From Akkermansia muciniphila (lineage in GTDB: Bacteria; Verrucomicrobiota; Verrucomicrobiia; Verrucomicrobiales; Akkermansiaceae), in the NCBI GenBank assembly GCA_945890645.1, contig CAMDCV010000004.1, forward strand, positions 62,001-126,000: DNA of 64,000 nucleotides, given 5' to 3'. Of the stretch, positions 1 through 7,890 are shown piece by piece. The first letter of the stretch is position 1; each line of letters starts with the position of its first letter. Made by a program: the position numbers and the translations under genes. Below the pieces are notes generated by a model, which had not been told where the DNA came from, did not search any database, and saw only the letters and a program-made list of their open reading frames with translations.

Positions 1-969
1 GGTGAGCATGCCTTTTTCTCCGACCCAAGGATCGTTGCGCGATCCATCCCACGCGCCTTTCTGATCAGAAAGGGGTAGGTCCTTCATGTCCATCTTCAGG
101 GGAGCTCCGTTGTCGCTCAGGAAGAAGAAGATTGTATTTTTCGTTAGGCCGCGCTGTTCGATTTTTTCGCGGATGCGTCCGACACCGTCATCCACGGCGG
201 AGATCATTGCAAGCGCTGTGCGACGGCGTTCCGGCATTTCGCCGGGGAAGCGCTTGAGGTATTTTTGCGTTGCTTCGAGCGGCACGTGGGGTGCGAAATA
301 GGCGAGGTAGAGAAAGAACGGTTGCTTGGCACTGCGATCGATGAATGCGAGTGCGGCGTCGGTTTGAATGTCGAGGCGGAATCCCTCTTTGCGAAGATTG
401 CGGTTAGGCTTGATATCTTTGGCATCGAGATCGTAGTTCGCGAGGTAGCTTTGGGTATGACCACTGAAGATATCGGTGAAACCTCTTTTGTCGGGCATGT
501 AGGGGTTGGCCAGCTTCGGTGGGATGGCACTTTTTTCGCCCTTGGCTTCGGGCATGAACTCACGCATCCACTCGGTGGAGGCATGGTTCGGATCGAGATG
601 CCACTTGCCGACCATGCCAGTGCGGTAACCGGATTTTTGCAAGCGTTGGGCGATGGTGACTTCATCGATCGGTAATGGAATACTGCCATTTGCCTCCAAG
701 CCAAAGCGTTGTTGATAGCGTCCGGTTAGGAGGCCTGCACGCGAGGGAATGCACTGGGGTGCGGTGATGTAACCATTGGTGCAGCGGGTGCCATCGGCTG
801 CCATTTGATCGAGATGCGGCGTTTTCACATCCTTGAGCAGCCCCTGACATCCAAGGTCCGCGTAGCCGTGGTCATCGGTGAAGATGACGATGATGTTCGG
901 TTTTTCTGCGGCTGTGAGAGAGAGGGCGCAGAGGAAGAGAAGTAGGGTTGTGGGTAGGTGGAGTTTCAT
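1..969 (-). CDS. Secreted type I sulfatase, 3' end beyond window (CIPSR)
   Basis: The first 323 codons of a formylglycine-dependent sulfatase; the C-terminus lies left of the window. From the ATG at 969 a signal peptide (about residues 1-21) is followed by EKPNIIVIFTDDHGY, whose DD pair is a calcium ligand in this family. The modified-cysteine motif is C73-I-P-S-R, then LLTGRY. Active-site K122 and H124 sit in GKWHL, PHVPLE supplies the next histidine, and D286-N287 in LSDNG complete the metal site. All core catalytic elements are therefore inside the window. The next gene upstream ends 213 bp away, and that gap holds repeats, so this gene may have its own promoter. Substrate cannot be told from sequence. 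Confidence 0.95.
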   Translation of the reverse strand, partial: MKLHLPTTLLLFLCALSLTAAEKPNIIVIFTDDHGYADLGCQGLLKDVKTPHLDQMAADGTRCTNGYITAPQCIPSRAGLLTGRYQQRFGLEANGSIPLPIDEVTIAQRLQKSGYRTGMVGKWHLDPNHASTEWMREFMPEAKGEKSAIPPKLANPYMPDKRGFTDIFSGHTQSYLANYDLDAKDIKPNRNLRKEGFRLDIQTDAALAFIDRSAKQPFFLYLAYFAPHVPLEATQKYLKRFPGEMPERRRTALAMISAVDDGVGRIREKIEQRGLTKNTIFFFLSDNGAPLKMDMKDLPLSDQKGAWDGSRNDPWVGEKGMLT

Positions 970-1068
970 GAATTTTGTAAGGTTTTTTCCCAAACTTAGC
1001 TGCGAAGGAAAGGCAAAAGGCAAGATTGACGATTGATCATTGTTGAGGTTTGGTTTTTGATTTTTTGT

Positions 1069-1092
1069 GACTCCTGACTCCTGACTCCTGAC
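1069..1092. repeat. 7-bp tandem repeat (GACTCCT)x3
   Basis: Three perfect copies of GACTCCT plus a partial fourth lie in the gap between two sulfatase genes. They directly follow a T-rich stretch resembling the element at 17482-17551. No function is evident. Confidence 0.7.
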
Positions 1093-1112
1093 AACTGATT
1101 GTATTTTGTTGG

Positions 1113-1173
1113 AGGGCTGGGAGGCGAGACCCTACTTTGCTGAAGCTACGAAGGGCTAGCTCCTCCGCCACGG
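1113..1173. repeat. REP-like intergenic element, copy A
   Basis: On the minus strand this starts CCGTGGCGGAGG and contains imperfect self-complementary stretches. The GTGGCG(G/T)AG core recurs beside a stop codon at 14542-14565 and upstream of the DUF1592 gene at about 23430-23442. This suggests a dispersed verrucomicrobial intergenic repeat. It lies just downstream of the stop of the sulfatase at 1183-2496 and could help end transcription. Confidence 0.4.
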
Positions 1174-1182
1174 ATGGGATTG

Positions 1183-2496
1183 TTATTTTTTAGTGACGGG
1201 ATGCCAGTCTTGGATTTTTTTGCTGAGCTTTTCTACGATCTCGGGGTGAGTTGATGATAGTTCGCTTTTTTCATGTGGATCGTTTTTTACGTTATGCAAT
1301 CGAATCGGTTGCTTGTCCCAGATGTGGACGTTTTTGTAATTGGTGGTGTCGCTGCCGTGGTGACGGACTAAGAGTTTCCAGTCTCCGGAAACGCACCATA
1401 AGTATTGAAGCGTGTCGTCGGGGTTGCCGGGTGTCATATTGTGGACAGAGTGGGTTACGCCGAAAACGGTGTCGCGCGCTTGGCGGGATTTTTCCTCTAA
1501 CAGATTGATGCCGGGTAGGTCTTTGGGTGCTTCCATTCCTGCAGCGGCGGCGATGGTCGGAAAGAAATCGATGGCATGGGCAAAGTGAGGCGAGCGCGCT
1601 GGTGTCAGCTTGTCGGGCCAAGAAACCATGATGGGGGTGCGGATGCCATTTTCGAAAGGGGAGCTCTTTGAACGCAGGGCGTAACCCTCCCACAGTTTCT
1701 GATTGGGATCGGCTTTATTGGTGCTGGTGGCGGCCCAGCCGTTATCGCAGATGTAGAGTATGAGGGTGTTTTTGCTGAGTCCGCGGCTTTCGATCTGGCC
1801 GAGGAGTTCGCCGCATGTTTCATCAAACCATTCGCACATCGCGTAGTACTGGGCGACATCGGGCGCGCGGCCGGCTTGGGTGTATTTTTTGAGAAGGCGT
1901 GCTGGTGGATTGTGCGGGGTGTGGGGGAGGAATGGCGCATACCAAAGAAGGAAAGGTTTCTTTTCGGCAGTGGCGTGGTCGAGAAAATCGTTGATGGGCT
2001 TTAGTCCTTGACGGCCAATCGTGAGTCCTGCATCGCCATGGCGTTCGCCCTGAGTCATGCCGTGAGTGAAGCCGCCATCCTTGAACGATCCCTCCCACCA
2101 TTTGCCGGACTGATGAGCGAGGTAGCCGTTTGCAGTGAGAAGTTTTACGAAGCTGGGGAGTTTGTGAAATTTTTCTCGCACGGGAATGTCTAGTTCTGCT
2201 CGCTTGTTGTTGCCGTCCACGTCGTTTCCTGTGACTCCGTGATCGAAGGGATAGCGTCCGGTGAGGATTGAGGCAAGCGATGGGCGGCAAAGCGGTGAGG
2301 CAACATAGCCGCGCTCGAAAACGACGCTGTTCTGTGCGAGCTTATCGAGGTGGGGCGTTTTAATATGCTCATGCCCCATGAAGCCGTAGTCGGTCCAGGC
2401 TTGGTCATCAGATAAGATGACGACGATGTTAGGCTTTTCTGAAGCGCCTAAGAGTATGGAGGAGTAGAGAAAGATTAGTGTGAGGAGTCGCTTCAT
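1183..2496 (-). CDS. Secreted sulfatase-family protein with CRPSL active-site motif
   Basis: A 437-residue protein with an N-terminal signal peptide (about residues 1-18) and the sulfatase fold: VILSDDQAW metal ligands, C70-R-P-S-L, LTGRYP, PHTPHNPP and ICDNGW. Two positions depart from the classical consensus. The arginine four residues after the cysteine is leucine, and GKWHLG reads GKWWEG, losing the usual histidine. The remaining ligands are intact, so this may be a divergent subfamily rather than a dead enzyme. Maturation to formylglycine is less certain here than for its neighbours. It is 36 bp downstream of the esterase gene and probably co-transcribed with it. Confidence 0.9.
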   Translation of the reverse strand: MKRLLTLIFLYSSILLGASEKPNIVVILSDDQAWTDYGFMGHEHIKTPHLDKLAQNSVVFERGYVASPLCRPSLASILTGRYPFDHGVTGNDVDGNNKRAELDIPVREKFHKLPSFVKLLTANGYLAHQSGKWWEGSFKDGGFTHGMTQGERHGDAGLTIGRQGLKPINDFLDHATAEKKPFLLWYAPFLPHTPHNPPARLLKKYTQAGRAPDVAQYYAMCEWFDETCGELLGQIESRGLSKNTLILYICDNGWAATSTNKADPNQKLWEGYALRSKSSPFENGIRTPIMVSWPDKLTPARSPHFAHAIDFFPTIAAAAGMEAPKDLPGINLLEEKSRQARDTVFGVTHSVHNMTPGNPDDTLQYLWCVSGDWKLLVRHHGSDTTNYKNVHIWDKQPIRLHNVKNDPHEKSELSSTHPEIVEKLSKKIQDWHPVTKK

Positions 2497-2532
2497 GGGA
2501 GATGAATGATGAAGAGTGAATGCAAAAAAGTG

Positions 2533-3423
2533 TTAGGGAGCGGGAGTCAATTTTTCGCCTGTGCCGGGCATTTTCAGAGTGGGCTCACCGGTGAGGAGGC
2601 CGTTTTTGACCAAAAATTTGTCCGCCTCGATGAGTGTGATGGTACGCCACGGGTCTTTATTAAAAAAGCTATGCTTTTGACCCTCGGCGATGTGGAGTGC
2701 GATGCTGTTCACGCCGAGTGTGTTCCATTTTTGATAGGCGGTGTCCCAACCTTTTTTCCATTCGTCTTTGTCGCCGAAAAAGGAAATGGCAGGTGGCAGG
2801 TCGGCTTTCATGTGGGTGAGGACATCGATTTCGGGGTCTTTGTTGTCATCCGGAGCGAAGGCGGGGTTGAACCACAGATAAGCGACGACTTTGGTGTCGA
2901 TGTCTTTTGGGTCTGTTGGATCGTTGAGGCCAGGATTCATGGTGGCGAGTGCGCTGATGTGGCCGCCTGCGCTGCCGCCGCCGGTGATGATGCGGGCGGG
3001 GTCGATGCCGAGCTCGGCGGCATTTTTTTTGAACCAGCGGATAGCGGTTTTAGCATCGGTGACGCAGACGCGTTTTTTGGATTCACCGGCAGGGAGTTTT
3101 TTAGCTCCTTTGCCGAGCATTTGATATTCTGCTGTGGCGCAGACGAGTCCACGACTGGCGAAATAAGCACAGGCGACGCGGAATTGATCGAGTGTGCCGC
3201 CACTCCAGCCGCCGCCGTGGAAGAGGATGATGCCGGGGACTTTTGATTTCGCGGGGTCGTGATTCGGTGGGAAAAAGATTTCCATTTTGCGCTCTTTGCC
3301 TGCGGAGGTTTTGTAAACGTAAGGCTTGCCGGCGGGGCTTTCGGTTTTTTCTTGTGCGATCGCTACAGAGGTGAGCGACAGAGTGCACAATGCGATGACA
3401 AGTCGGGTAAGGATTTTTTTCAT
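2533..3423 (-). CDS. Secreted alpha/beta-hydrolase esterase (acetyl esterase/lipase type)
   Basis: A 296-residue carboxylesterase-like hydrolase, probably removing acetyl or similar acyl groups from carbohydrate. The reading frame is open further upstream, but the ATG at 3423 gives a clear signal peptide (MKKILTRLVIALCTLSL..., cleavage near AIAQ), so it is taken as the start. It shows the oxyanion-hole HGGGW (69-73), nucleophile elbow GGGSAGG with Ser151, a probable acid in FFGDKDEW (218 or 220) and His251 in GQKHSFF, as in the Aes/COG0657 group. It sits between two sulfatase genes on the same strand, consistent with joint de-acetylation and desulfation of one glycan. The exact ester substrate is unknown. 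Confidence 0.87.
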   Translation of the reverse strand: MKKILTRLVIALCTLSLTSVAIAQEKTESPAGKPYVYKTSAGKERKMEIFFPPNHDPAKSKVPGIILFHGGGWSGGTLDQFRVACAYFASRGLVCATAEYQMLGKGAKKLPAGESKKRVCVTDAKTAIRWFKKNAAELGIDPARIITGGGSAGGHISALATMNPGLNDPTDPKDIDTKVVAYLWFNPAFAPDDNKDPEIDVLTHMKADLPPAISFFGDKDEWKKGWDTAYQKWNTLGVNSIALHIAEGQKHSFFNKDPWRTITLIEADKFLVKNGLLTGEPTLKMPGTGEKLTPAP

Positions 3424-3496
3424 GTGAGGTAAATCAAGAATACGTGGTTTTGTGGAGGGGTTGTTACAGAAATAGAATCTGCTGAATGATAAATAT

Positions 3497-5029
3497 TCAC
3501 TTTCGTTTAACAGGCTTCCCTTTGATAGGGAAGCGTCGTACTTCGACGTCATTCTTCTGCAATGCGCCCGGGGTGCTGCGGCCATCGGTGATGAGTTTTT
3601 CTAACAGGTTTTTCATTTCAGTGACTTTGTCGGGCATGGTGGCGGAGAGGTTTTTTGTTTCTCCGAGGTCATCGGCGAGATTGTAGAGGTGGATGTTCGG
3701 GCCCGCGCCACCGTGCCCTGGTGTGCCGAGGATGAGTTTCCAGGGGCCGTCTCTTAGGGCTGGCACACCACCAGCGGAGCAACTGACTCCGTTCGTGCGG
3801 ATGGGTTTGTCGCCGCCTTTTAACAATGGTAAGATGCTGAAGCTGTCCTCGCCCGCATTGTCGGGTAGTTTTGTGCCGAGGATTTGGGCGAAGGTGGCGA
3901 TCAGGTCGGTTTGTTGCACGAGTTGAGGATTGACGGTGCCGGGCTTTATACGATCGGGCCAGCGGACAATGAAGGGGACGCGATGACCACCTTCCCAAGC
4001 ATCGAACTTATACCCGCGCAACGGTCCGCTGGGGAAATGGCCTTTCGCTTCCATCTCCGGCACGCCGATGTAGGGGGCGCAACCATTGTCGCCGGTGAAG
4101 ATGACGAGGGTGTTTTTCGCGGCGCCGGATTCTTCGAGTGTGGCTAACACACGACCGATCATGGCATCGGTCTCCATGACGAAATCGGCGTAGGGGCCGA
4201 TGCCGCTTTTGCCTTTCCATGCGTCGTTGACGGCGATGGGTGTGTGGGGGGCGGTTAAGGGCATGTAGAGGAAAAAGGGAGCATCGCCTTTGGAAAATTC
4301 GCTGATCCATTGGCACGCGCGGTCGGTGATGGCGGGTAGAATTGGTTCGAGGGTCCAGTCTTTTAACGCGGGTCCCGGGGTGCTGGCTTGGGAGTTGCGG
4401 AAGAGACGGACGGGGAGAAATTCGGTGGGAATGCCGACGGTTCTTCGGTTCTCGATGAAACAATACGGCGGCCAGTTCGGAACGCAGGTGCCGAAGTAGC
4501 GGTCGAAGCCGCGATCCATGGGACCACCGGGGATGTCTTGGGAAAACAGTTCTTTCCACATCGCTTGCTGCTCGGCGGTGGCGGGGATGTCTTTGTCTTT
4601 CGATCCTTGGAGGAGATTCTTTTTGCCTGCGGGGATGGGCCAGTCCCAACCGAGATGCCATTTGCCTGTCATGGCGGTGCGGTAGCCGTGTTGTTGGACG
4701 AGACCGCCGAGAGTCAGTCGATCAGGGGCTATGAGAGATTTTTCCCAAGTGCCCACGATGCCGCTCTGGAGGGAACTGCGCCAGTGGTAGCGTCCGGTGA
4801 GCATCGAGTAGCGTGATGGAGAGCAGACGGCAGAGGATGAGTGGGCATCGGTGAAACGCATGCCTTGAGAGGCGAGTTTGTCGATGTGAGGGGTGGGAAT
4901 TTTTCCGCGCTCGGGGTTATAGCATTGCACATCGCCGTAGCCGAGGTCATCGGCGTAGATGAGGACGATGTTGGGTTTCTCCTGAGCGATTAGGGAAACT
5001 GTTAGAGCAAGGAGTGTGAGGATTTTCAT
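3497..5029 (-). CDS. Secreted arylsulfatase-type sulfatase (CSPSR)
   Basis: A 510-residue sulfatase beginning with a signal peptide (MKILTLLALTVSLIAQ). The active site is complete: YADDLGYGD, C69-S-P-S-R, MTGKWHLGWDW, TAPHTPI and FTGDNGCAPY, followed by the GGHRVPFIVRWP strand typical of the C-terminal half. It belongs with the genes at 16001-17470 and 17595-18968; all three share the YADDLGYGD-like start and SQGMRFTDAHSS-type segment. The C-terminus is short and basic (KGKPVKRK), a trait shared with several sulfatases here. The gap to the gene upstream contains a CACGAAA repeat. Confidence 0.96.
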   Translation of the reverse strand: MKILTLLALTVSLIAQEKPNIVLIYADDLGYGDVQCYNPERGKIPTPHIDKLASQGMRFTDAHSSSAVCSPSRYSMLTGRYHWRSSLQSGIVGTWEKSLIAPDRLTLGGLVQQHGYRTAMTGKWHLGWDWPIPAGKKNLLQGSKDKDIPATAEQQAMWKELFSQDIPGGPMDRGFDRYFGTCVPNWPPYCFIENRRTVGIPTEFLPVRLFRNSQASTPGPALKDWTLEPILPAITDRACQWISEFSKGDAPFFLYMPLTAPHTPIAVNDAWKGKSGIGPYADFVMETDAMIGRVLATLEESGAAKNTLVIFTGDNGCAPYIGVPEMEAKGHFPSGPLRGYKFDAWEGGHRVPFIVRWPDRIKPGTVNPQLVQQTDLIATFAQILGTKLPDNAGEDSFSILPLLKGGDKPIRTNGVSCSAGGVPALRDGPWKLILGTPGHGGAGPNIHLYNLADDLGETKNLSATMPDKVTEMKNLLEKLITDGRSTPGALQKNDVEVRRFPIKGKPVKRK

Positions 5030-5075
5030 TCGGTCTGGTTGATGGAGCTGGGAGCTTTTAATAAGGATTTTTAAC

Positions 5076-5100
5076 CACGAAAGGCACGAAATACTCGAAA
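5076..5100. repeat. Short CACGAAA-type direct repeat
   Basis: CACGAAA at 5076-5082 and 5085-5091 is followed by CTCGAAA at 5094-5100, giving an exact 9-bp period. It lies between two sulfatase genes. Comparable CACGAAA strings occur as dispersed intergenic repeats in other bacteria; that resemblance is from memory. Confidence 0.55.
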
Positions 5101-5156
5101 GTTTTTGAGGTGAAATAGAATGGAATGCAATGCTTTCTGAATTATAACTCCTAATC

Positions 5157-6668
5157 CTATTTATTCTTATTGGGTTTTTTCTTGTCGCGAGGTTGGTCGC
5201 TCTTGGGAGGTGTTAGGCCATCGTCGGGCTGATCTGAATAACGCCAGGGGTCGTTGAGGCGGCGCATTTCGGCGAGGAGGAGGGCGCGCATTTCTGTGAG
5301 CTTGGCGGCGTGTTGTGGGTCTTTCGCGAGGTTGGTGGCTTTCGGATCTTTGTGCTCGGCGATGAGTTCGTGGGGGTTTTCTTTGAGGTGGAAGAGTTGG
5401 GTTTCGCGGGTCTTGGTGGTGGTGGATTCATATTCGATGAGTTTCCAATCGCCTTGTTTTACGCTGCGCATGCCGGGCTTGTCGCCGCCGCTATACATGC
5501 CGTAGAGGACATCGCGGGTGCTTTGTTTTTCGCCGAGCAGTACGGGCTTGAAGCTGGTGCCTTGGTTGGTTTCTGGTGCTGCTACACCAGTGAGATCGCA
5601 GAAGGTGGCGAGCAGGTCGCCGAGGTAGATGTTGCCAGGTACGCGACTGCCGGGCTTGATGCCGGGGCCTTTGACGATCATCGGCACGCGCCATGTGTGT
5701 TCGTAGAGATTTTGTTTTCCTTGCAAGCCGTGGCGACCAATGGCGATGCCGTGGTCGGCAGTGTAGAAGATGTAGGTGTTATCGAGTTCGCCCATTTCTT
5801 CGAGTTGTTTGAGGACGCGACCGATTTGGATGTCGATGTTTTCGGAACAGGCGTATTCGCGACCGAGTTCGTTGCGAATCGTGGCTTCATCGCGTCGTTG
5901 CCAGACGCCGCTGACTGACTTCTCATCGCGCACGTTCATGCTGGTGTTGTCGAAGGGATGAGCGGGCAGCCAGTTGGGTGGGAGGGGTGGTTGTTTGGGG
6001 TTAGGGGCTGGTGGGGATGATTGATCTTTGTGGTTGGTGGCACCGTATTTTGCGAGTAGCTCGGGTGTGCCATCGCGGATGTCGTGGGGATGCGAGAGGC
6101 CGAAGTAGATAAAAAAGGGTCGTGTGTCTTTTTTCTCTTTCCGTTCGCCGAGGTAATCGAGCACGCGTTCGGCGTGCCAAGCGCTGCCGGTTTCGGCGGT
6201 GCCGCCGCGTTTGGTGGCATCGTGTACGACGGTGAATTGTTTGTTTGCATCGGCGTAGCTGTTGCCTTGCTTGCAGGTGCGCATGGTGGCGTAGCCAGCG
6301 CGATTGAAGACAGCGCCGATGGTGTTTTTTTCGAGATCGGGCGGGCAATTTTTCGAACCATGGCCGATGGGTAAGTGCCAGACAGTGCGACCGCTCATGA
6401 TCATGTGTCGCGAGGGTGTGCAGACCGCGCCGGTGAAGGAACCCATGTGGTGAGCGGCATCGAAGATCATGCCGCCAGTGGCGAGGCGGTCGATGTTGGG
6501 AGAGTCGAGGGTGGACTGCGGGTTATAAAATTTGAAGTCGAAGGGTGATTGGTCGTCAACGAGGATGAAGAGGATGTTGGGTTTGCGCGGTTCTGCGGCA
6601 TCGATCATCGAGGAAGACAGCAGCGCGAAGCTGAGGAGGATCAAAGGGTGTAGGGTGCATTTTTTCAT
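5157..6668 (-). CDS. Secreted sulfatase (CTPSR, DH-type metal site)
   Basis: A 503-residue sulfatase with a signal peptide (about residues 1-25). It has LVDDQSPFDF metal ligands and C83-T-P-S-R followed by HMIMSGR. The usual GKWHLG segment is replaced by RTCKQGNSYADANKQF, and the late metal motif reads TADHG rather than DNG. These changes place it in a different subfamily from the arylsulfatase-like neighbours. The tail is lysine-rich (DKKKPNKNK). Its start is 19 bp after the stop of the beta-helix gene upstream, so the two are very likely one transcript. Confidence 0.94.
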   Translation of the reverse strand: MKKCTLHPLILLSFALLSSSMIDAAEPRKPNILFILVDDQSPFDFKFYNPQSTLDSPNIDRLATGGMIFDAAHHMGSFTGAVCTPSRHMIMSGRTVWHLPIGHGSKNCPPDLEKNTIGAVFNRAGYATMRTCKQGNSYADANKQFTVVHDATKRGGTAETGSAWHAERVLDYLGERKEKKDTRPFFIYFGLSHPHDIRDGTPELLAKYGATNHKDQSSPPAPNPKQPPLPPNWLPAHPFDNTSMNVRDEKSVSGVWQRRDEATIRNELGREYACSENIDIQIGRVLKQLEEMGELDNTYIFYTADHGIAIGRHGLQGKQNLYEHTWRVPMIVKGPGIKPGSRVPGNIYLGDLLATFCDLTGVAAPETNQGTSFKPVLLGEKQSTRDVLYGMYSGGDKPGMRSVKQGDWKLIEYESTTTKTRETQLFHLKENPHELIAEHKDPKATNLAKDPQHAAKLTEMRALLLAEMRRLNDPWRYSDQPDDGLTPPKSDQPRDKKKPNKNK

Positions 6669-6687
6669 GAGTGGATCGTTGATTCTT

Positions 6688-7725
6688 TTAGGGAGCGGAG
6701 CCGATTCGTCGGGTGCGGATGTTGGCTCCGCCGTTGCGGGTGAACTTCTCGACTGCCCCTACATTTCCCTCGACGACCCAGTAGTTGATGTCGGCGCTGC
6801 CGAGATTTTGCGGATCGTTGAGATCGCTGACAAGTGTCTGCCATTTGTTCTGATCTGTCGTTTGTCCTGGTCCCGGTTGTTCCGTGTTGAGCTGCTCAAT
6901 CGAAAAGCCATGTTTGCCGCTGACTGTGACGTGGTGGGTGTTGCGATAAGCGCCGACCCGTCCGAAGCGGGAGGCATGGTGGGCGGTGCTAAAATCAAGG
7001 CCGTGAATGTTACTTCCGACGACGATGTTATCCGCGTCGGTGTGCTCATACACCATGATTCCTGTGTGATAGCCGGTCACGGTCACGTTGCGTAAAATTG
7101 TGAGGGCGGCGTTGTTGCTCACGGGCGTGACTAATCCCTTGGTGGAGTCTGTCGGTTGAGAGGCCTGCACGTTGTAAACACCGGTGTTGATGAAGACATT
7201 TTCCACCCTGCACTGCATCGCGTAGAGCAGATCAATGCCGCTGATACTAGGGTTATCGTAGGTCCGCACTTCCACATTGCGGATGACCACATACACAGCA
7301 GAGAAACCACCGTAGAGAGAGTTAGGCGACTTCGCGGCAGAGATGACAGCCTCGCCAGATTCCGCTAAGCATTTGACAATGGTGCCTTTGTTTTGCAGGG
7401 GAAAATTACCGATGGTTCCAAACACCGGAGTCGGTTCACTCTCGCCGACAATTTCCACGGTGATCCAGCTTGGGAGAGGTTTTGAGACTGCGGGAATGAT
7501 GATCCGACCGCGATAGACGCCATCGGCGAGAACCATCCGCCCACCTCCTGCGGCGATGAGTGCCTCAAGGCATTTGGTAAACGCGGGGCTGTTGTCAGTC
7601 TTGTCGTCGCCCACGGCGCCGAAATCGCGCACGTTGAAGACCCCCGCCTGTGCTTGAGTGATGGCTAACAGGAAATAGCTGATCATGGCAATCAGCATGA
7701 AGTAAAGAAAATGGAGTCGCCTCAT
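6688..7725 (-). CDS. Secreted right-handed beta-helix protein (pectate-lyase-3-like)
   Basis: A 345-residue protein whose hydrophobic N-terminus (about residues 1-27, ending AQA) is a signal peptide. It is followed by FNVRDFGAVGDDKTDNSPAF, the hallmark opening of Pectate_lyase_3/GH28-type beta-helix proteins. The rest has the short alternating strands of a parallel beta-helix (for example NVFINTGVYNVQ and NVTVTGYHTGIMVY). No GH28 catalytic set (NTD, DD, GHG, RxK) is visible, so it may be a lyase, a phage-tailspike-like depolymerase fold or a binding protein. It stands 19 bp upstream of a sulfatase and likely acts on the same polysaccharide. Confidence 0.8.
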   Translation of the reverse strand: MRRLHFLYFMLIAMISYFLLAITQAQAGVFNVRDFGAVGDDKTDNSPAFTKCLEALIAAGGGRMVLADGVYRGRIIIPAVSKPLPSWITVEIVGESEPTPVFGTIGNFPLQNKGTIVKCLAESGEAVISAAKSPNSLYGGFSAVYVVIRNVEVRTYDNPSISGIDLLYAMQCRVENVFINTGVYNVQASQPTDSTKGLVTPVSNNAALTILRNVTVTGYHTGIMVYEHTDADNIVVGSNIHGLDFSTAHHASRFGRVGAYRNTHHVTVSGKHGFSIEQLNTEQPGPGQTTDQNKWQTLVSDLNDPQNLGSADINYWVVEGNVGAVEKFTRNGGANIRTRRIGSAP

Positions 7726-7789
7726 AAAGTTTTAGTTCTCTGGACTGAGAAGTTTCAACTAAAGATACAGTGCGACTGGATTAATCCTG

Positions 7790-7890
7790 TCACTTTCCGA
7801 GACCCAGAGATTCAAGGATCACGGGGGTGATGATTTTTTCACAACCTTCTGGTGTGGGATGAATGGAATCGGTTTTTTCGTTAGATGGAT
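7790..7890 (-). pseudogene. C-terminal remnant of an SGNH/GDSL hydrolase
   Basis: The minus strand encodes an open stretch ending ...TDSIHPTPEGCEKIITPV and then ILESLGLGK before a TGA at 7790-7792. D-S-I-H-P-T-P-E-G is the catalytic Asp-x-x-His block and C-terminal helix of SGNH (GDSL-type) hydrolases. No start or upstream body exists, because the preceding DNA is the 3' end of the sulfatase gene in another frame. It is best read as the surviving tail of an esterase gene whose 5' part was lost when the neighbouring sulfatase arrived or the locus was rearranged. Confidence 0.7.

Noticed and set aside
3424-3585. Longer start for the esterase at 3585
   Set aside because: It would overlap the 3' end of the sulfatase at 3497 and place the signal peptide 54 residues inside the protein.
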